Assembly (NCBI GenBank): GCA_028276305.1
Contig: JAPYWO010000090.1
Location: 1 to 6,200, forward strand
DNA length: 6,200 nt
Direction of reading: 5' to 3'
DNA from: Candidatus Thermokryptus sp.
Lineage (GTDB): Bacteria; Bacteroidota; Ignavibacteria; Kryptoniales; Kryptoniaceae
Shown here: positions 1-6,200 of the stretch, in pieces
How positions within the stretch are numbered: the first letter of the stretch is position 1
Layout of the letters: each line of letters opens with the position of its first letter
Notes under the pieces: model-generated
What the model was told of the DNA's origin: nothing
Databases searched by the model: none
Seen by the model: the letters and a program-made list of their open reading frames with translations, nothing else
Made by a program: the position numbers and the translations under genes

Positions 1-475
1 TTTCCGTTCCAACTTTCGTCGCAAAAAAAGCAAGCTCGTTCCAAGGCAAAAGATATCCACTAAAACCGAAAGTCAAAGCAAGAACTAAAAGTAAAAACCC
101 AGTAACCCAAGTCAATTCCCTCGGTTTCCTGTATGCCTTTGTGAAATAGACGCTAAACATATGTATGAAAACAGCAAGTATCATCAAATTAGCAGACCAA
201 CTGTGAATTGAACGAATTAACCAGCCAAATTTAACCTTTGAAACTATAAATTGAACGCTCTCATAAGAGCTATCTTCACCGACACGATAATAAAGCAAAA
301 GAAGAATGCCTGTTAAAACCTGGATTATAAAAAGAAATAAGCTGACCCCGCCGAAATAATACCAAATTGAATGCCTGTGCTGAGGAACTGACTTGTGAGA
401 CATAAACTCAATAAAACCACGGATGTTATATCTTTCATCAAACCAATTAAATAATTTTTCACCTAATTTCGCCAT
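1..475 (-). CDS. petB: Cytochrome b6-type subunit of a Rieske/cytochrome b quinol oxidoreductase (3' end cut by window edge)
   Basis: This is the N-terminal 158 residues of a cytochrome b of the b6/bc1 family, the membrane subunit that oxidises quinol and carries two b haems. The frame is open to the window edge, so the C-terminal part, including the second His pair, is not visible. The match to b6 is strong by eye: [14 protein letters not shown] (83-96), [10 protein letters not shown] (117-126) and SGYLLPW (139-145) are near-invariant b6 signatures. H91 and H105, 14 residues apart, are the first haem-ligand pair. Hydrophobic helices lie at about 39-63, 93-111 and 124-143. Cys35 of b6, which binds the extra c-type haem, is replaced by Tyr40 (WYYFGG against FYCLGG), so that haem is probably absent. 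The gene starts 4 bp after the Rieske stop codon, behind a strong ribosome-binding site. The missing part could be a short b6 or a longer fused b protein. Confidence 0.93.
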   Translation of the reverse strand, partial: MAKLGEKLFNWFDERYNIRGFIEFMSHKSVPQHRHSIWYYFGGVSLFLFIIQVLTGILLLLYYRVGEDSSYESVQFIVSKVKFGWLIRSIHSWSANLMILAVFIHMFSVYFTKAYRKPRELTWVTGFLLLVLALTFGFSGYLLPWNELAFFATKVGTE

Positions 476-479
476 CTTA

Positions 480-923
480 TCATGCCTCCTTTGTTACATA
501 GATTTCATCGCCTCTAATAACGACTCGGAACTGCTCAAGTGGTCTCGGTGGAGGTCCTGATATATTTCTTCCATTAAGGTCGTACTTTCCGTTATGACAT
601 GCGCACCAGATTGCTTTCATATCCTCCCGATATTGGACTGTGCAATCAAGGTGTGTGCAAACAGCTGAAAAAGCCCTAAATTCTCCATTTTCAAGCCGAA
701 GCAAAAGCCCAGGTTTGTTCCCAAATTTAAATATAGTTCCCGTCCCCGGCTTAAAGTCATCAACCTTGCCAAGTTTTACACTTTTTATTTTTGCCTCGGG
801 AAGTTTTGGAGGGATGATATATTTGATGACGGGATAAAGAACAGACACAAGCCAACCGATAAAACCAAAGCCAAGGAGGTAGTTCAAAAAGTCACGCCTT
901 GATTTTCGTAAACCAGCTTCCAT
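480..923 (-). CDS. petC: Rieske [2Fe-2S] protein with Tat-type signal anchor
   Basis: This is the Rieske subunit of the bc-type complex. It takes the first electron from quinol at the cytochrome b partner encoded immediately downstream. With the ATG start it has 147 residues. SRRDFL at 8-13 matches the Tat motif (SRRxFL) and is followed by one hydrophobic anchor at about 12-37; Rieske proteins are commonly Tat-exported. Box I is CTHLDC (89-94) and box II is CACHNGKY (107-114). C89, H91, C107 and H110 should hold the cluster, and C94 and C109 the family's disulphide. The box II Ser that hydrogen-bonds the cluster in high-potential Rieske proteins is Gly112 here, while Tyr114 is kept. That is a known mark of low-potential, menaquinol-type Rieske proteins. 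The GPPPRPL segment (123-129) is the usual Pro-rich loop. A GTG two codons upstream (929) was rejected because it overlaps the ribosome-binding site. Confidence 0.95.
   Translation of the reverse strand: MEAGLRKSRRDFLNYLLGFGFIGWLVSVLYPVIKYIIPPKLPEAKIKSVKLGKVDDFKPGTGTIFKFGNKPGLLLRLENGEFRAFSAVCTHLDCTVQYREDMKAIWCACHNGKYDLNGRNISGPPPRPLEQFRVVIRGDEIYVTKEA
485..491 (-). promoter_or_regulatory. Ribosome-binding site of the cytochrome b6 gene
   Basis: AAGGAGG on the minus strand ends 9 nt before the ATG at 475. It lies inside the last codons of the Rieske gene, so the two genes are likely translated as a coupled pair. It also fixes the cytochrome b start. Confidence 0.85.
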
Positions 924-928
924 TTTCA

Positions 929-934
929 CTCCTT
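929..934 (-). promoter_or_regulatory. Ribosome-binding site that decides the Rieske start
   Basis: AAGGAG on the minus strand lies 5 nt before the ATG at 923. The alternative GTG at 929 takes its first base from this site, so it cannot be served by it. The ATG is therefore the better start. Confidence 0.75.
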
Positions 935-958
935 TTTCTTTTTATTCAGAAACGAGAA

Positions 959-986
959 GGGGCACATCTTTTTTAAGATGCGCCCC
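959..986 (-). terminator. Hairpin between the tetrahaem cytochrome and Rieske genes (attenuator, weak terminator or RNA stabiliser)
   Basis: As minus-strand RNA, GGGGCGCATCTT pairs with AAGATGTGCCCC around a four-base A loop. That is a 12-bp stem, complete with one G-U wobble. It starts 9 nt after the tetrahaem stop codon. The bases after the stem (TTCTCGTTTCTG) are pyrimidine-rich but not a clean T run, so termination is probably partial. The wobble pairs only in the minus-strand transcript; on the plus strand it would be an A-C mismatch, which supports a role in this direction. It could reduce expression of the Rieske/b genes relative to the cytochrome, or protect the upstream mRNA end. Confidence 0.55.
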
Positions 987-995
987 AAATCAATG

Positions 996-1553
996 TTACT
1001 TCTCCTTCGGCAGAGGATGAGCTATCTCAGCCCACATCTTTTTGAAATCAAAGCCCTTAAATGTAGGGCTCTGTTCATTATGACATGTCTTGCAAAGTTT
1101 TTCAGCGCTTCCATCAGAGACAAGTGCAAGTACAAGCCCATTTTTAATAGCTTCCTCACGGTTTTGCATAATTTTCAATGTCTTATACTCCGACCCTGGA
1201 CCATGACAAGCTTCACACTGGACGCCATCTTCAATTTTGAACTTTTCAAGGAACGCTTCTTTTGGAGCCCCAAAACCAGTCACATGACACTTCAAACATT
1301 CTGGCGCCTCATACGGTGGGACTTTGATCCCCTTTGCTTCTGCTATCTTCTTCGCCTCTTCCGTCTTCAGCGTTTCATACGCCTTTGCATGTTTACTTGA
1401 TTGCCAAATCTCAAACATCTTACCCTTCTTTTCACCCTTATGACAAGGAGCGCAAACCGCTACACCGACATATTTGTACTTCGGTGCTTCCTGAGAAAAT
1501 AGGTAGGTTAAAAGGATAGGAATTAAAAGAAGAACAACCGCAATGCGTTTCAT
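996..1553 (-). CDS. Secreted tetrahaem cytochrome c, c554-family-like
   Basis: A 185-residue exported electron carrier. Residues 1-20 form a signal peptide (MKR, hydrophobic core, then LFS-QE as a likely cleavage site), so it should act in the periplasm. Four CXXCH haem motifs start at C34 (CAPCH), C86 (CLKCH), C113 (CEACH) and C154 (CKTCH). The order of features, with a first motif followed by WQSSKHAKAY (50-59), then ECLKCHVTG, CEACHGPGSEY and a closing CKTCHNEQSP, is typical of the cytochrome c554-like family. Only two other histidines exist, H55 and H179, so at most two of the four haems can be bis-His within the monomer. The gene sits alone between a possible promoter and a hairpin, immediately upstream of the Rieske/cytochrome b genes. 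It may therefore be the electron acceptor of that complex in place of cytochrome c1; this is inference. A catalytic role on nitrogen compounds, as for some relatives, cannot be judged. Confidence 0.9.
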   Translation of the reverse strand: MKRIAVVLLLIPILLTYLFSQEAPKYKYVGVAVCAPCHKGEKKGKMFEIWQSSKHAKAYETLKTEEAKKIAEAKGIKVPPYEAPECLKCHVTGFGAPKEAFLEKFKIEDGVQCEACHGPGSEYKTLKIMQNREEAIKNGLVLALVSDGSAEKLCKTCHNEQSPTFKGFDFKKMWAEIAHPLPKEK

Positions 1554-1560
1554 CTTTCAT

Positions 1561-1565
1561 CCTCC
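1561..1565 (-). promoter_or_regulatory. Ribosome-binding site of the tetrahaem cytochrome gene
   Basis: GGAGG on the minus strand lies 7 nt before the ATG at 1553. Another ATG (1558-1560) directly follows GGAGG, but it is out of frame with the cytochrome and too close to the site to be used. Confidence 0.8.
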
Positions 1566-1590
1566 GATTATTTTTTAACTTGCACTTTTT

Positions 1591-1619
1591 AATTTAAATC
1601 AAAGGGAACAAAATGTCAA
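1591..1619 (-). promoter_or_regulatory. Candidate sigma70-type promoter for the tetrahaem-Rieske-cytochrome b block
   Basis: On the minus strand a perfect TTGACA (1614-1619) is followed after exactly 17 bp by TAAATT (1591-1596), four of six matches to TATAAT. Transcription would start near 1583-1585, about 30 nt before the cytochrome ATG. This is the only sizeable gap in the window (79 bp, from the stop codon of the 18-haem gene to the start of the tetrahaem gene). The gap is AT-rich, so a chance match to the -10 box is possible. Confidence 0.45.
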
Positions 1620-1632
1620 GTTGCTCGCAAAA

Positions 1633-3582
1633 TCAATCGCTTGCTGGACTTTGACTTAACTTCATCTTTATCTCTTTCAAAACATCAACGACAAGTGAAT
1701 AATTGTGAAGCCCCGATGCGCTCCACTTTTCTATCTCAGAAATCATACGCTCTAATTCACCTTTATCCTTCCTCTGGCTCTTTGAACTTAAAGCTTTAAC
1801 CTCATTTATCAATCTTCTCACCTCATCTCTCCATTCAACCGCCATCGCATCATATCCAGAATCGTGACAGTTCAAACAAACTTTCTCACTTGGGCGCACG
1901 ACCTTGTTGTTAACCACATGGCAATCCACACATTCAATCCCAGCTTCCCTCATAACATCCGGCATCTTCTTACCCATATAGCTTCCCGAATAAATTTCAT
2001 CAGAAATTTTATGGCATGATTTGCAACCCTCAGCTGTTTGTTTCTGATGATGACAAGAATTGCAGTTGTCCTTTGAAACGATTAACTCACCATGTTTTCT
2101 CGCATTTGAATGACAAACATTACATCTCAAACCGTTTTCCTGAACATGTTTTGAATGTTGAAAGATCGTTCCATAAATTGGTCTTGATACATTTTCAATC
2201 CCCGCATGACAATTTATGCATTCATTCGGGACTCGCGACCCTGCTAAAACCTTCGGCAATGAATAATTCAAACCGGCAATTTTCACCGCTTCAGTGAGAT
2301 ATTCGTACGCCTTTGAAATTATCTGATCAGAATAGGTTATATTATGAACCGCCTTTCCAGCTTCAACAACTTCAAGTGCATCTTTTGCCTTTTGAATATA
2401 AGTTTTTGCCTCCTTTACATTAGCAAGTGAATCAACCTCTTGGATTGATCGCTTTAACTGGACAATTTTCTTATCCGCCGTTTCCTCCCACAATCTCAAC
2501 AATTTCGCATAACCTTTACCGTGACATGTCTCGCAGGACTGCGGGCGTGCGATTTTGACCTTTGCTTTTCCGATCATCTCCTCGTGAAAGATATGACAAC
2601 TTGCGCAATTTAACCCCGCCTCAAACATTGGGTTCGGATGACCTTTCAAACCATTTATATCTCTCCCGGTGAATAATAGAACTTGGTTCTTGTGTTCACC
2701 TGTGTGGCAGGTTGTACATTCAAGCTCCTCGCCTGGGCTTAACTTTTGAACTTTATGTTGAATCGTAAGATGACATTGAATGCACTCTATCTTATGCTCA
2801 GATATGTGAACCCTGTGCAAAAGGTCGGTATTTTCATATTGGCTTAACCTTGCATGATCAAAATGACAGGCGTAACAATTCTCCCTTGGAACAAATCCAT
2901 CTCCAACGACTGTGTTAACATGGCAACGCGTGCATTCTATACCTCGTTTCACTACCTCAGTATGGTCAAATCTATACTTTGACATCTCTTCTTTCGGAAT
3001 TGACTCCCAATGATGGCATGTTTGACAATTTGAAAGCTTTCTATAAACGGCAAATTCAACATCGCCATTGCGTTTGAAATGACACAAAAAACAAGTCGTC
3101 TCTGTAACAGTTATATGTTCTCCTTGAACTATTTGAGAGTGACAGCTTGTGCATCTTAGTTTTTTCCCGCGCCTCATTTGCTCAAGATGTGGGGCATGGT
3201 CAAAAACAACACCCTTGAATACGACTTTACCTTTAAGAAGACGCGTTTCGTGACAACCGCTTTGCAAACACGATTCATCAGATATCTCAGCCCAGGGTCT
3301 TCTCCTCGTATATGAGCGAGCAAAGTAATTCACAACCTGAACAAGACCCTCAAGTTTTCCCCTCACAGTCCCAGCAAGCCCAGGCGGAAAATGACACTTA
3401 ACACAGGTCACATCCTTGTGCGTTGATGTCTTCCAGCTCTCATAAAATGGCTTCATATAATGACAAGTCGGACAAAATGAAGGACGTGATGTGAATTCAG
3501 CTGAAAACGCAACTATAAATAAAAACGCTATAACTGCAATACCTACTCTCAAAAGCGCTTTCTTCAACCTCGCTTGATTCAT
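1633..3582 (-). CDS. Membrane-anchored 18-haem cytochrome c with NapC/NrfH-like N-terminus (protein B)
   Basis: A 649-residue multihaem cytochrome. One hydrophobic anchor at about 12-28 is followed by CPTCHYM (37-43) and a second motif at C60, the NapC/NrfH arrangement in which Met after the first CXXCH ligates haem 1 and the protein takes electrons from quinol. There are 17 CXXCH motifs starting at C37, 60, 144, 164, 186, 217, 236, 267, 289, 326, 350, 455, 487, 507, 520, 551 and 569, plus one CX4CH at 105-111, giving 18 haems. Twenty further histidines are available as distal ligands. After haem 12 and again after haem 18 comes a haem-free, charged helical stretch containing HN (413-414, 626-627). 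Motif spacing follows the upstream protein A almost one for one, so the two are tandem duplicates. It starts inside protein A's stop codon (ATGA), with no good ribosome-binding site of its own. The likely role is periplasmic electron transfer; partner and acceptor are unknown. Confidence 0.9.
   Translation of the reverse strand: MNQARLKKALLRVGIAVIAFLFIVAFSAEFTSRPSFCPTCHYMKPFYESWKTSTHKDVTCVKCHFPPGLAGTVRGKLEGLVQVVNYFARSYTRRRPWAEISDESCLQSGCHETRLLKGKVVFKGVVFDHAPHLEQMRRGKKLRCTSCHSQIVQGEHITVTETTCFLCHFKRNGDVEFAVYRKLSNCQTCHHWESIPKEEMSKYRFDHTEVVKRGIECTRCHVNTVVGDGFVPRENCYACHFDHARLSQYENTDLLHRVHISEHKIECIQCHLTIQHKVQKLSPGEELECTTCHTGEHKNQVLLFTGRDINGLKGHPNPMFEAGLNCASCHIFHEEMIGKAKVKIARPQSCETCHGKGYAKLLRLWEETADKKIVQLKRSIQEVDSLANVKEAKTYIQKAKDALEVVEAGKAVHNITYSDQIISKAYEYLTEAVKIAGLNYSLPKVLAGSRVPNECINCHAGIENVSRPIYGTIFQHSKHVQENGLRCNVCHSNARKHGELIVSKDNCNSCHHQKQTAEGCKSCHKISDEIYSGSYMGKKMPDVMREAGIECVDCHVVNNKVVRPSEKVCLNCHDSGYDAMAVEWRDEVRRLINEVKALSSKSQRKDKGELERMISEIEKWSASGLHNYSLVVDVLKEIKMKLSQSPASD
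3250..3270 (-). other. CX4CH haem site in protein B (third haem)
   Basis: The codons read C-L-Q-S-G-C-H at residues 105-111, two residues longer than a normal CXXCH. Protein A has CLKCH at the matching place (101-105), after a similar N-E/D-E-S lead. CX4CH is a known haem-binding form in tetrahaem cytochromes c3. Counting only CXXCH would give 17 haems for this protein instead of 18. Confidence 0.85.
3579..3582 (-). promoter_or_regulatory. ATGA stop-start overlap joining the two 18-haem genes
   Basis: The ATG of protein B overlaps the TGA of protein A. The bases before it (GATAAATGAAAAGAA) contain no clear AGGAGG, unlike most other starts in the window. Initiation by terminating ribosomes is therefore likely, which would keep A and B near a fixed ratio. 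Confidence 0.75.
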
Positions 3583-5561
3583 TTCTTTTCATTTATCTTT
3601 TTGTTTCCAACAAAACTCAAACTTCTCATAAACCTCTCAATTCTTTCTCTTAAATCGTCAATATATTGCAAATTATGTGCTCCGAATGAACCTTCGCTCA
3701 AAAATTTTTCAATTTCATCCTTTAACTTGACAAATTCAACAACTTTATCTTTATCGCCACCAACCTCCAAAACTCTTATCAAATCCATAACCGAAGAATT
3801 CCACTTCTCAATCACCCTCTTTAAATCGGCTCTCTTTTTGACAAAATCGTCAACATAACTTTGTTCGTGACAAGAAGCGCAAATGCTCACATCAGGTCTC
3901 TTTGGTTCACCACCATTGGATGAATGGCAATCCTGACAAGAAATCCCCGCTTGCGACATAAAATCCTCCTCAGAGCTCAAAAACTTACCGCGATAAAAAT
4001 TCGCCTGCTTTTCGTGACAACCTTCACACTCAACACCAGCTTTTAATTCCCTATGATGACATTTAATACAATCTTTGACAAAATCTAAAACCTTTCCGTG
4101 AGAATTAACAACTGGTTCGCCACCAATATGGCAATCAAGACAGTTCAACTTGAAAAGGTGAATACCATGTGGGAATTTCTTTGAACCACTCGCACTGTTT
4201 AAATTTTCTATTCCAAAGTGACAATCAAGACACCTTGAATTACCTTTGAAAACAAGTTCAATCGCCGGCTTATTGCGCGAAACTTTTATCTCCTTCTCAA
4301 TTTCATCAAGCAAGATATTAACATATTTTATGTTGTGAACTCCAAAACTTCCATCTCTCTTCACAAGTTCAAGATTCGCGTTTACATTCCCCTCGTTAAA
4401 TTTAATCATACCAGTTTTTTTCAAAAGTCCTGCGACCTTAACATCCATTTCAATTTTCTCTACCCTTTCTTTGACAACCTTCTGCCATTGCGCTACAAGT
4501 TTATCATAACCTTTACCGTGACAATTTACACACGAGATCGGATTAAATTCCGGAAGTTCAAATAATGTCTCCGCATGTGTTTTGACAAGCTTCACTTCAT
4601 GACAACCCCTGCAAGATACCCCTGAAAGAAACATCGGATCGGGTAAAATTGGGATTCCTCGCCCGGCGCTTCCAGCATAAATTTTCTCCTGAATTGAATG
4701 TTTATTTCCGTGACATTCCTGGCAAACTGGTGAAAAAACCTCAAAAATCTCAACTTTGCCGTGCTTTATCTCATCATGACATTTGAAACAATTTATTCTT
4801 TCATTGCTGACATGAATCTTGTGCATTTCCCTTGAACCAAGAGACATTCCAGTCACATTTATATGACAAGTTGAACATTTTTCCAACCTAACATCGCCTC
4901 TTCCAACAACTACATGAATATGGCAAGTCGTACACTCAATCTTGTTTTTGATATACTCAGAATGATTAAACGCAACTCCCCAAATCATTATATCATCTTT
5001 CGGCGGTCCATGACAACTCCCACATCCAGAAACAGGTTGTGCTTCCTTAACCTCACCACCTATAAAGTGACACAATATGCATATCTTATCCGATACCGCC
5101 TCATGCCTGCCCTGGACAAGCTCGGAATGACAGGTTTGGCATTGCATTTTAAAACCAATTTTTTCCTCCGACAAATGACTCAAATGTGTAAAGCTTATCC
5201 GACCGTCTAAAAACTTTACCTCTTTGCCTACATACCCTTTTTCACTATGACATTTAAGGCAGGACTCGTTATCAACCTTTGATCTTATCTCATAGTTATA
5301 AACGCCAAGATAATATCTCACTATTTCAGAAAAAAGCCGAACCTTTCCTCTAAAATAATTAGCAAATCCACTACCATAATGGCAAGTTGAACAATTCACC
5401 TGATTGTGTGTTGATGAAAGCCAATTATCATAATATGGCTTCATAAAATGACAAGAAGAACAAAACTCTGGGTCATCCGATGTCCTTAGAAAAAGGAAAA
5501 ATAGATATGCAATGAGAACTAAAAACACGGATAAAATTAAAAACCGACGCCTACCTTTCAT
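3579..5561 (-). CDS. Membrane-anchored 18-haem cytochrome c with NapC/NrfH-like N-terminus (protein A)
   Basis: A 660-residue paralogue of protein B. Basic KGRRR (2-6) and a hydrophobic anchor (about 7-25) precede CSSCHFM (34-40) and a second haem at C57, as in NapC/NrfH quinol-oxidising cytochromes. Eighteen CXXCH motifs start at C34, 57, 101, 141, 161, 180, 210, 229, 258, 280, 317, 344, 444, 474, 498, 512, 542 and 561. Outside these motifs there are exactly 17 histidines; with Met40 on haem 1 that gives one distal ligand per haem. Two haem-free helical stretches follow haems 12 and 18, and each holds GSFG(V/A)HN (404-410 and 624-630), a clear internal repeat. The gene overlaps the upstream cytochrome b gene by 11 bp and has a strong ribosome-binding site. 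The three-gene order suggests a membrane cytochrome b feeding, or fed by, two long haem wires. No catalytic domain is recognised. Automatic annotation would probably call it cytochrome c3 or NapC/NirT family. Confidence 0.92.
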   Translation of the reverse strand: MKGRRRFLILSVFLVLIAYLFFLFLRTSDDPEFCSSCHFMKPYYDNWLSSTHNQVNCSTCHYGSGFANYFRGKVRLFSEIVRYYLGVYNYEIRSKVDNESCLKCHSEKGYVGKEVKFLDGRISFTHLSHLSEEKIGFKMQCQTCHSELVQGRHEAVSDKICILCHFIGGEVKEAQPVSGCGSCHGPPKDDIMIWGVAFNHSEYIKNKIECTTCHIHVVVGRGDVRLEKCSTCHINVTGMSLGSREMHKIHVSNERINCFKCHDEIKHGKVEIFEVFSPVCQECHGNKHSIQEKIYAGSAGRGIPILPDPMFLSGVSCRGCHEVKLVKTHAETLFELPEFNPISCVNCHGKGYDKLVAQWQKVVKERVEKIEMDVKVAGLLKKTGMIKFNEGNVNANLELVKRDGSFGVHNIKYVNILLDEIEKEIKVSRNKPAIELVFKGNSRCLDCHFGIENLNSASGSKKFPHGIHLFKLNCLDCHIGGEPVVNSHGKVLDFVKDCIKCHHRELKAGVECEGCHEKQANFYRGKFLSSEEDFMSQAGISCQDCHSSNGGEPKRPDVSICASCHEQSYVDDFVKKRADLKRVIEKWNSSVMDLIRVLEVGGDKDKVVEFVKLKDEIEKFLSEGSFGAHNLQYIDDLRERIERFMRSLSFVGNKKINEKK

Positions 5562-6200
5562 CTTCTCTCCCCTCCTTCATAAGTTTCTCTTTCATGATCT
5601 TCTCATATTCAAGAGGATGTTCCCTCATCATTCTCTCCTTTGAAATTTTACCGGTAAATATCGTCGGATTAAACGGAAATATATGTGGATTGAGGTGAGC
5701 GTTATACCAGTGCCAAATCACTATAGCGAGGGTCGCAAGCATAGCTTCATCAGAATGGGCTTCTTTAGCGATGTCAAAAACAAACTTTGGAAAAATCCCG
5801 AGGAAAAAGTTATGAAACCATAAAATTAGCCCTGACAAAACCATTATCACCATTCCCCAATAAACAGCCCAATAATCAAACTTTTCAATATACGAATACC
5901 TTCCGTATTTAGGTCTCTCGTTCGTCTTGCCAAGCATATATTTAATGTTTTGATAAAAATCAAGGAAATCCTTCTTCCTCGGCAGAAGCTCTTTAAATTC
6001 ATTTCTACCCTCTTTCGTAAAAGCGATGTAAATCGTATGCCAAATTGAGACAAAAATTAACATCCCAGCTCCAATCCTGTGAATCAACCTTGACACCTGA
6101 ATCCCACCTATCAAATCAAAAAATAAATTAGCCCACCCTGAATCGTGAAATTTTATCGGTAAGCCAGTTATTATCAATAAAATCACACCTATAGCGAGTG
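5551..6200 (-). CDS. Di-heme membrane cytochrome b, FdnI/HydC/b561-like (5' end outside window)
   Basis: A b-type cytochrome of the kind that links quinone to a periplasmic or multihaem partner. The reading frame is open to the window edge: residues LAIG come before the first in-window GTG (6186), and that GTG sits inside a membrane helix, so it is not the start. Counting from that codon, helices lie at about 1-10 (end of one), 29-56, 104-128 and 146-165. Likely haem ligands are H36 (LIHRIGAG), H50 (IWHTIY), H144 ([10 protein letters not shown]) and H159 (IWHWYNAH). TGLPIKF (7-13), GGIQ (27-30), the [11 protein letters not shown] block (101-111) and [11 protein letters not shown] (170-180) are typical of the formate dehydrogenase gamma/thiosulphate reductase b group often found beside multihaem cytochromes. 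The C-terminus is highly charged and cytoplasmic in this family. The missing N-terminus could be only the first helix, or a fused multihaem domain as in CbcL of Geobacter. Confidence 0.88.
   Translation of the reverse strand, partial: LAIGVILLIITGLPIKFHDSGWANLFFDLIGGIQVSRLIHRIGAGMLIFVSIWHTIYIAFTKEGRNEFKELLPRKKDFLDFYQNIKYMLGKTNERPKYGRYSYIEKFDYWAVYWGMVIMVLSGLILWFHNFFLGIFPKFVFDIAKEAHSDEAMLATLAIVIWHWYNAHLNPHIFPFNPTIFTGKISKERMMREHPLEYEKIMKEKLMKEGREDER
5571..5577 (-). promoter_or_regulatory. Ribosome-binding site of the protein A gene
   Basis: AAGGAGG on the minus strand ends 9 nt before the ATG at 5561. It lies inside the last codons of the cytochrome b gene, where it also encodes Lys-Glu of the charged C-terminus. 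It supports the chosen start and coupled translation. Confidence 0.85.

Noticed and set aside
924..929. GTG at 929 as the Rieske start
   Set aside because: It overlaps the AAGGAG site, which is well placed only for the ATG at 923.
978..1400. Long plus-strand open frame opposite the tetrahaem cytochrome
   Set aside because: It lies antisense to a clear secreted cytochrome, has no recognisable domain or good ribosome-binding site, and its composition is what the reverse of a Cys/Lys-rich gene gives. The other plus-strand frames (2016-2297, 3574-3858, 4335-4565, 4914-5210) were rejected for the same reason.
3250..3270. A frameshift or lost haem at the third motif of protein B, because CXXCH is absent
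   Set aside because: The frame continues normally and the residues form a CX4CH, a known haem-binding variant, so the site is probably intact.
1640..5500. Many scattered copies of TGACA(A/T) and similar words on the plus strand, looking like an interspersed repeat
   Set aside because: They are the reverse complement of the Cys-His codons of the CXXCH haem motifs and occur at exactly those places.
5847..6053. 68-residue minus-strand open frame inside the cytochrome b gene
   Set aside because: It is another frame of the same strand within a well-supported membrane protein, with no features of its own.
6184..6186. GTG at 6186 as the start of the FdnI-like cytochrome b
   Set aside because: The frame stays open upstream to the window edge and the codon falls inside a membrane helix, so the gene is cut by the window.
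1..6200. CRISPR array, tRNA, insertion sequence or prophage remnant
   Set aside because: No direct repeat-spacer pattern, cloverleaf, transposase frame or terminal inverted repeat was seen; coding density leaves little room for any.

Overview
The whole window reads on the minus strand and holds one tightly packed electron-transfer locus of six genes, two of them cut by the window edges. In transcription order (from high to low coordinates) they are: a di-heme membrane cytochrome b of the FdnI/b561-like type (5' end outside the window); two large, membrane-anchored 18-haem c-type cytochromes in tandem; a secreted tetrahaem cytochrome resembling the c554 family; a Tat-type Rieske iron-sulphur protein; and the N-terminal part of a b6-type cytochrome b (3' end outside the window). 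Together the complete c-type genes encode 40 covalent haem sites (18 + 18 + 4).

The layout suggests two blocks. Block 1 (about 1633-6200) is cytochrome b, 18-haem protein A and 18-haem protein B. These genes overlap by 11 bp and 4 bp and are almost certainly translated together. Block 2 (1-1553) is the tetrahaem cytochrome, Rieske protein and cytochrome b6. A 79-bp gap between the blocks holds a plausible sigma70-type promoter. A 12-bp hairpin lies between the tetrahaem gene and the Rieske gene. There is no gene-free stretch over 300 bp, and I see no RNA gene, mobile element or CRISPR array.

A working model, which is inference: the Rieske/cytochrome b pair forms a bc-type quinol-oxidising complex. 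No cytochrome c1 or f gene is seen in the window, so the tetrahaem protein or the large multihaem proteins could take that role. The FdnI-like cytochrome b and the two NapC/NrfH-like anchored 18-haem proteins could form a second quinone-linked module that passes electrons through a long haem wire in the periplasm. No terminal reductase, porin or molybdoenzyme is visible, so the final donor or acceptor cannot be named. The Rieske protein lacks the Ser that raises potential in ubiquinol and plastoquinol enzymes, which fits menaquinone.

The organism is a diderm-like, respiring bacterium with AT-rich DNA and strong AGGAGG ribosome-binding sites. The b6-like cytochrome b without c1 and the rich multihaem content would fit an anaerobic or thermophilic lineage such as Ignavibacteria/Chlorobi/Kryptonia relatives, or a deltaproteobacterium-like metal or nitrogen respirer. 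This placement is a low-confidence guess from gene content alone.
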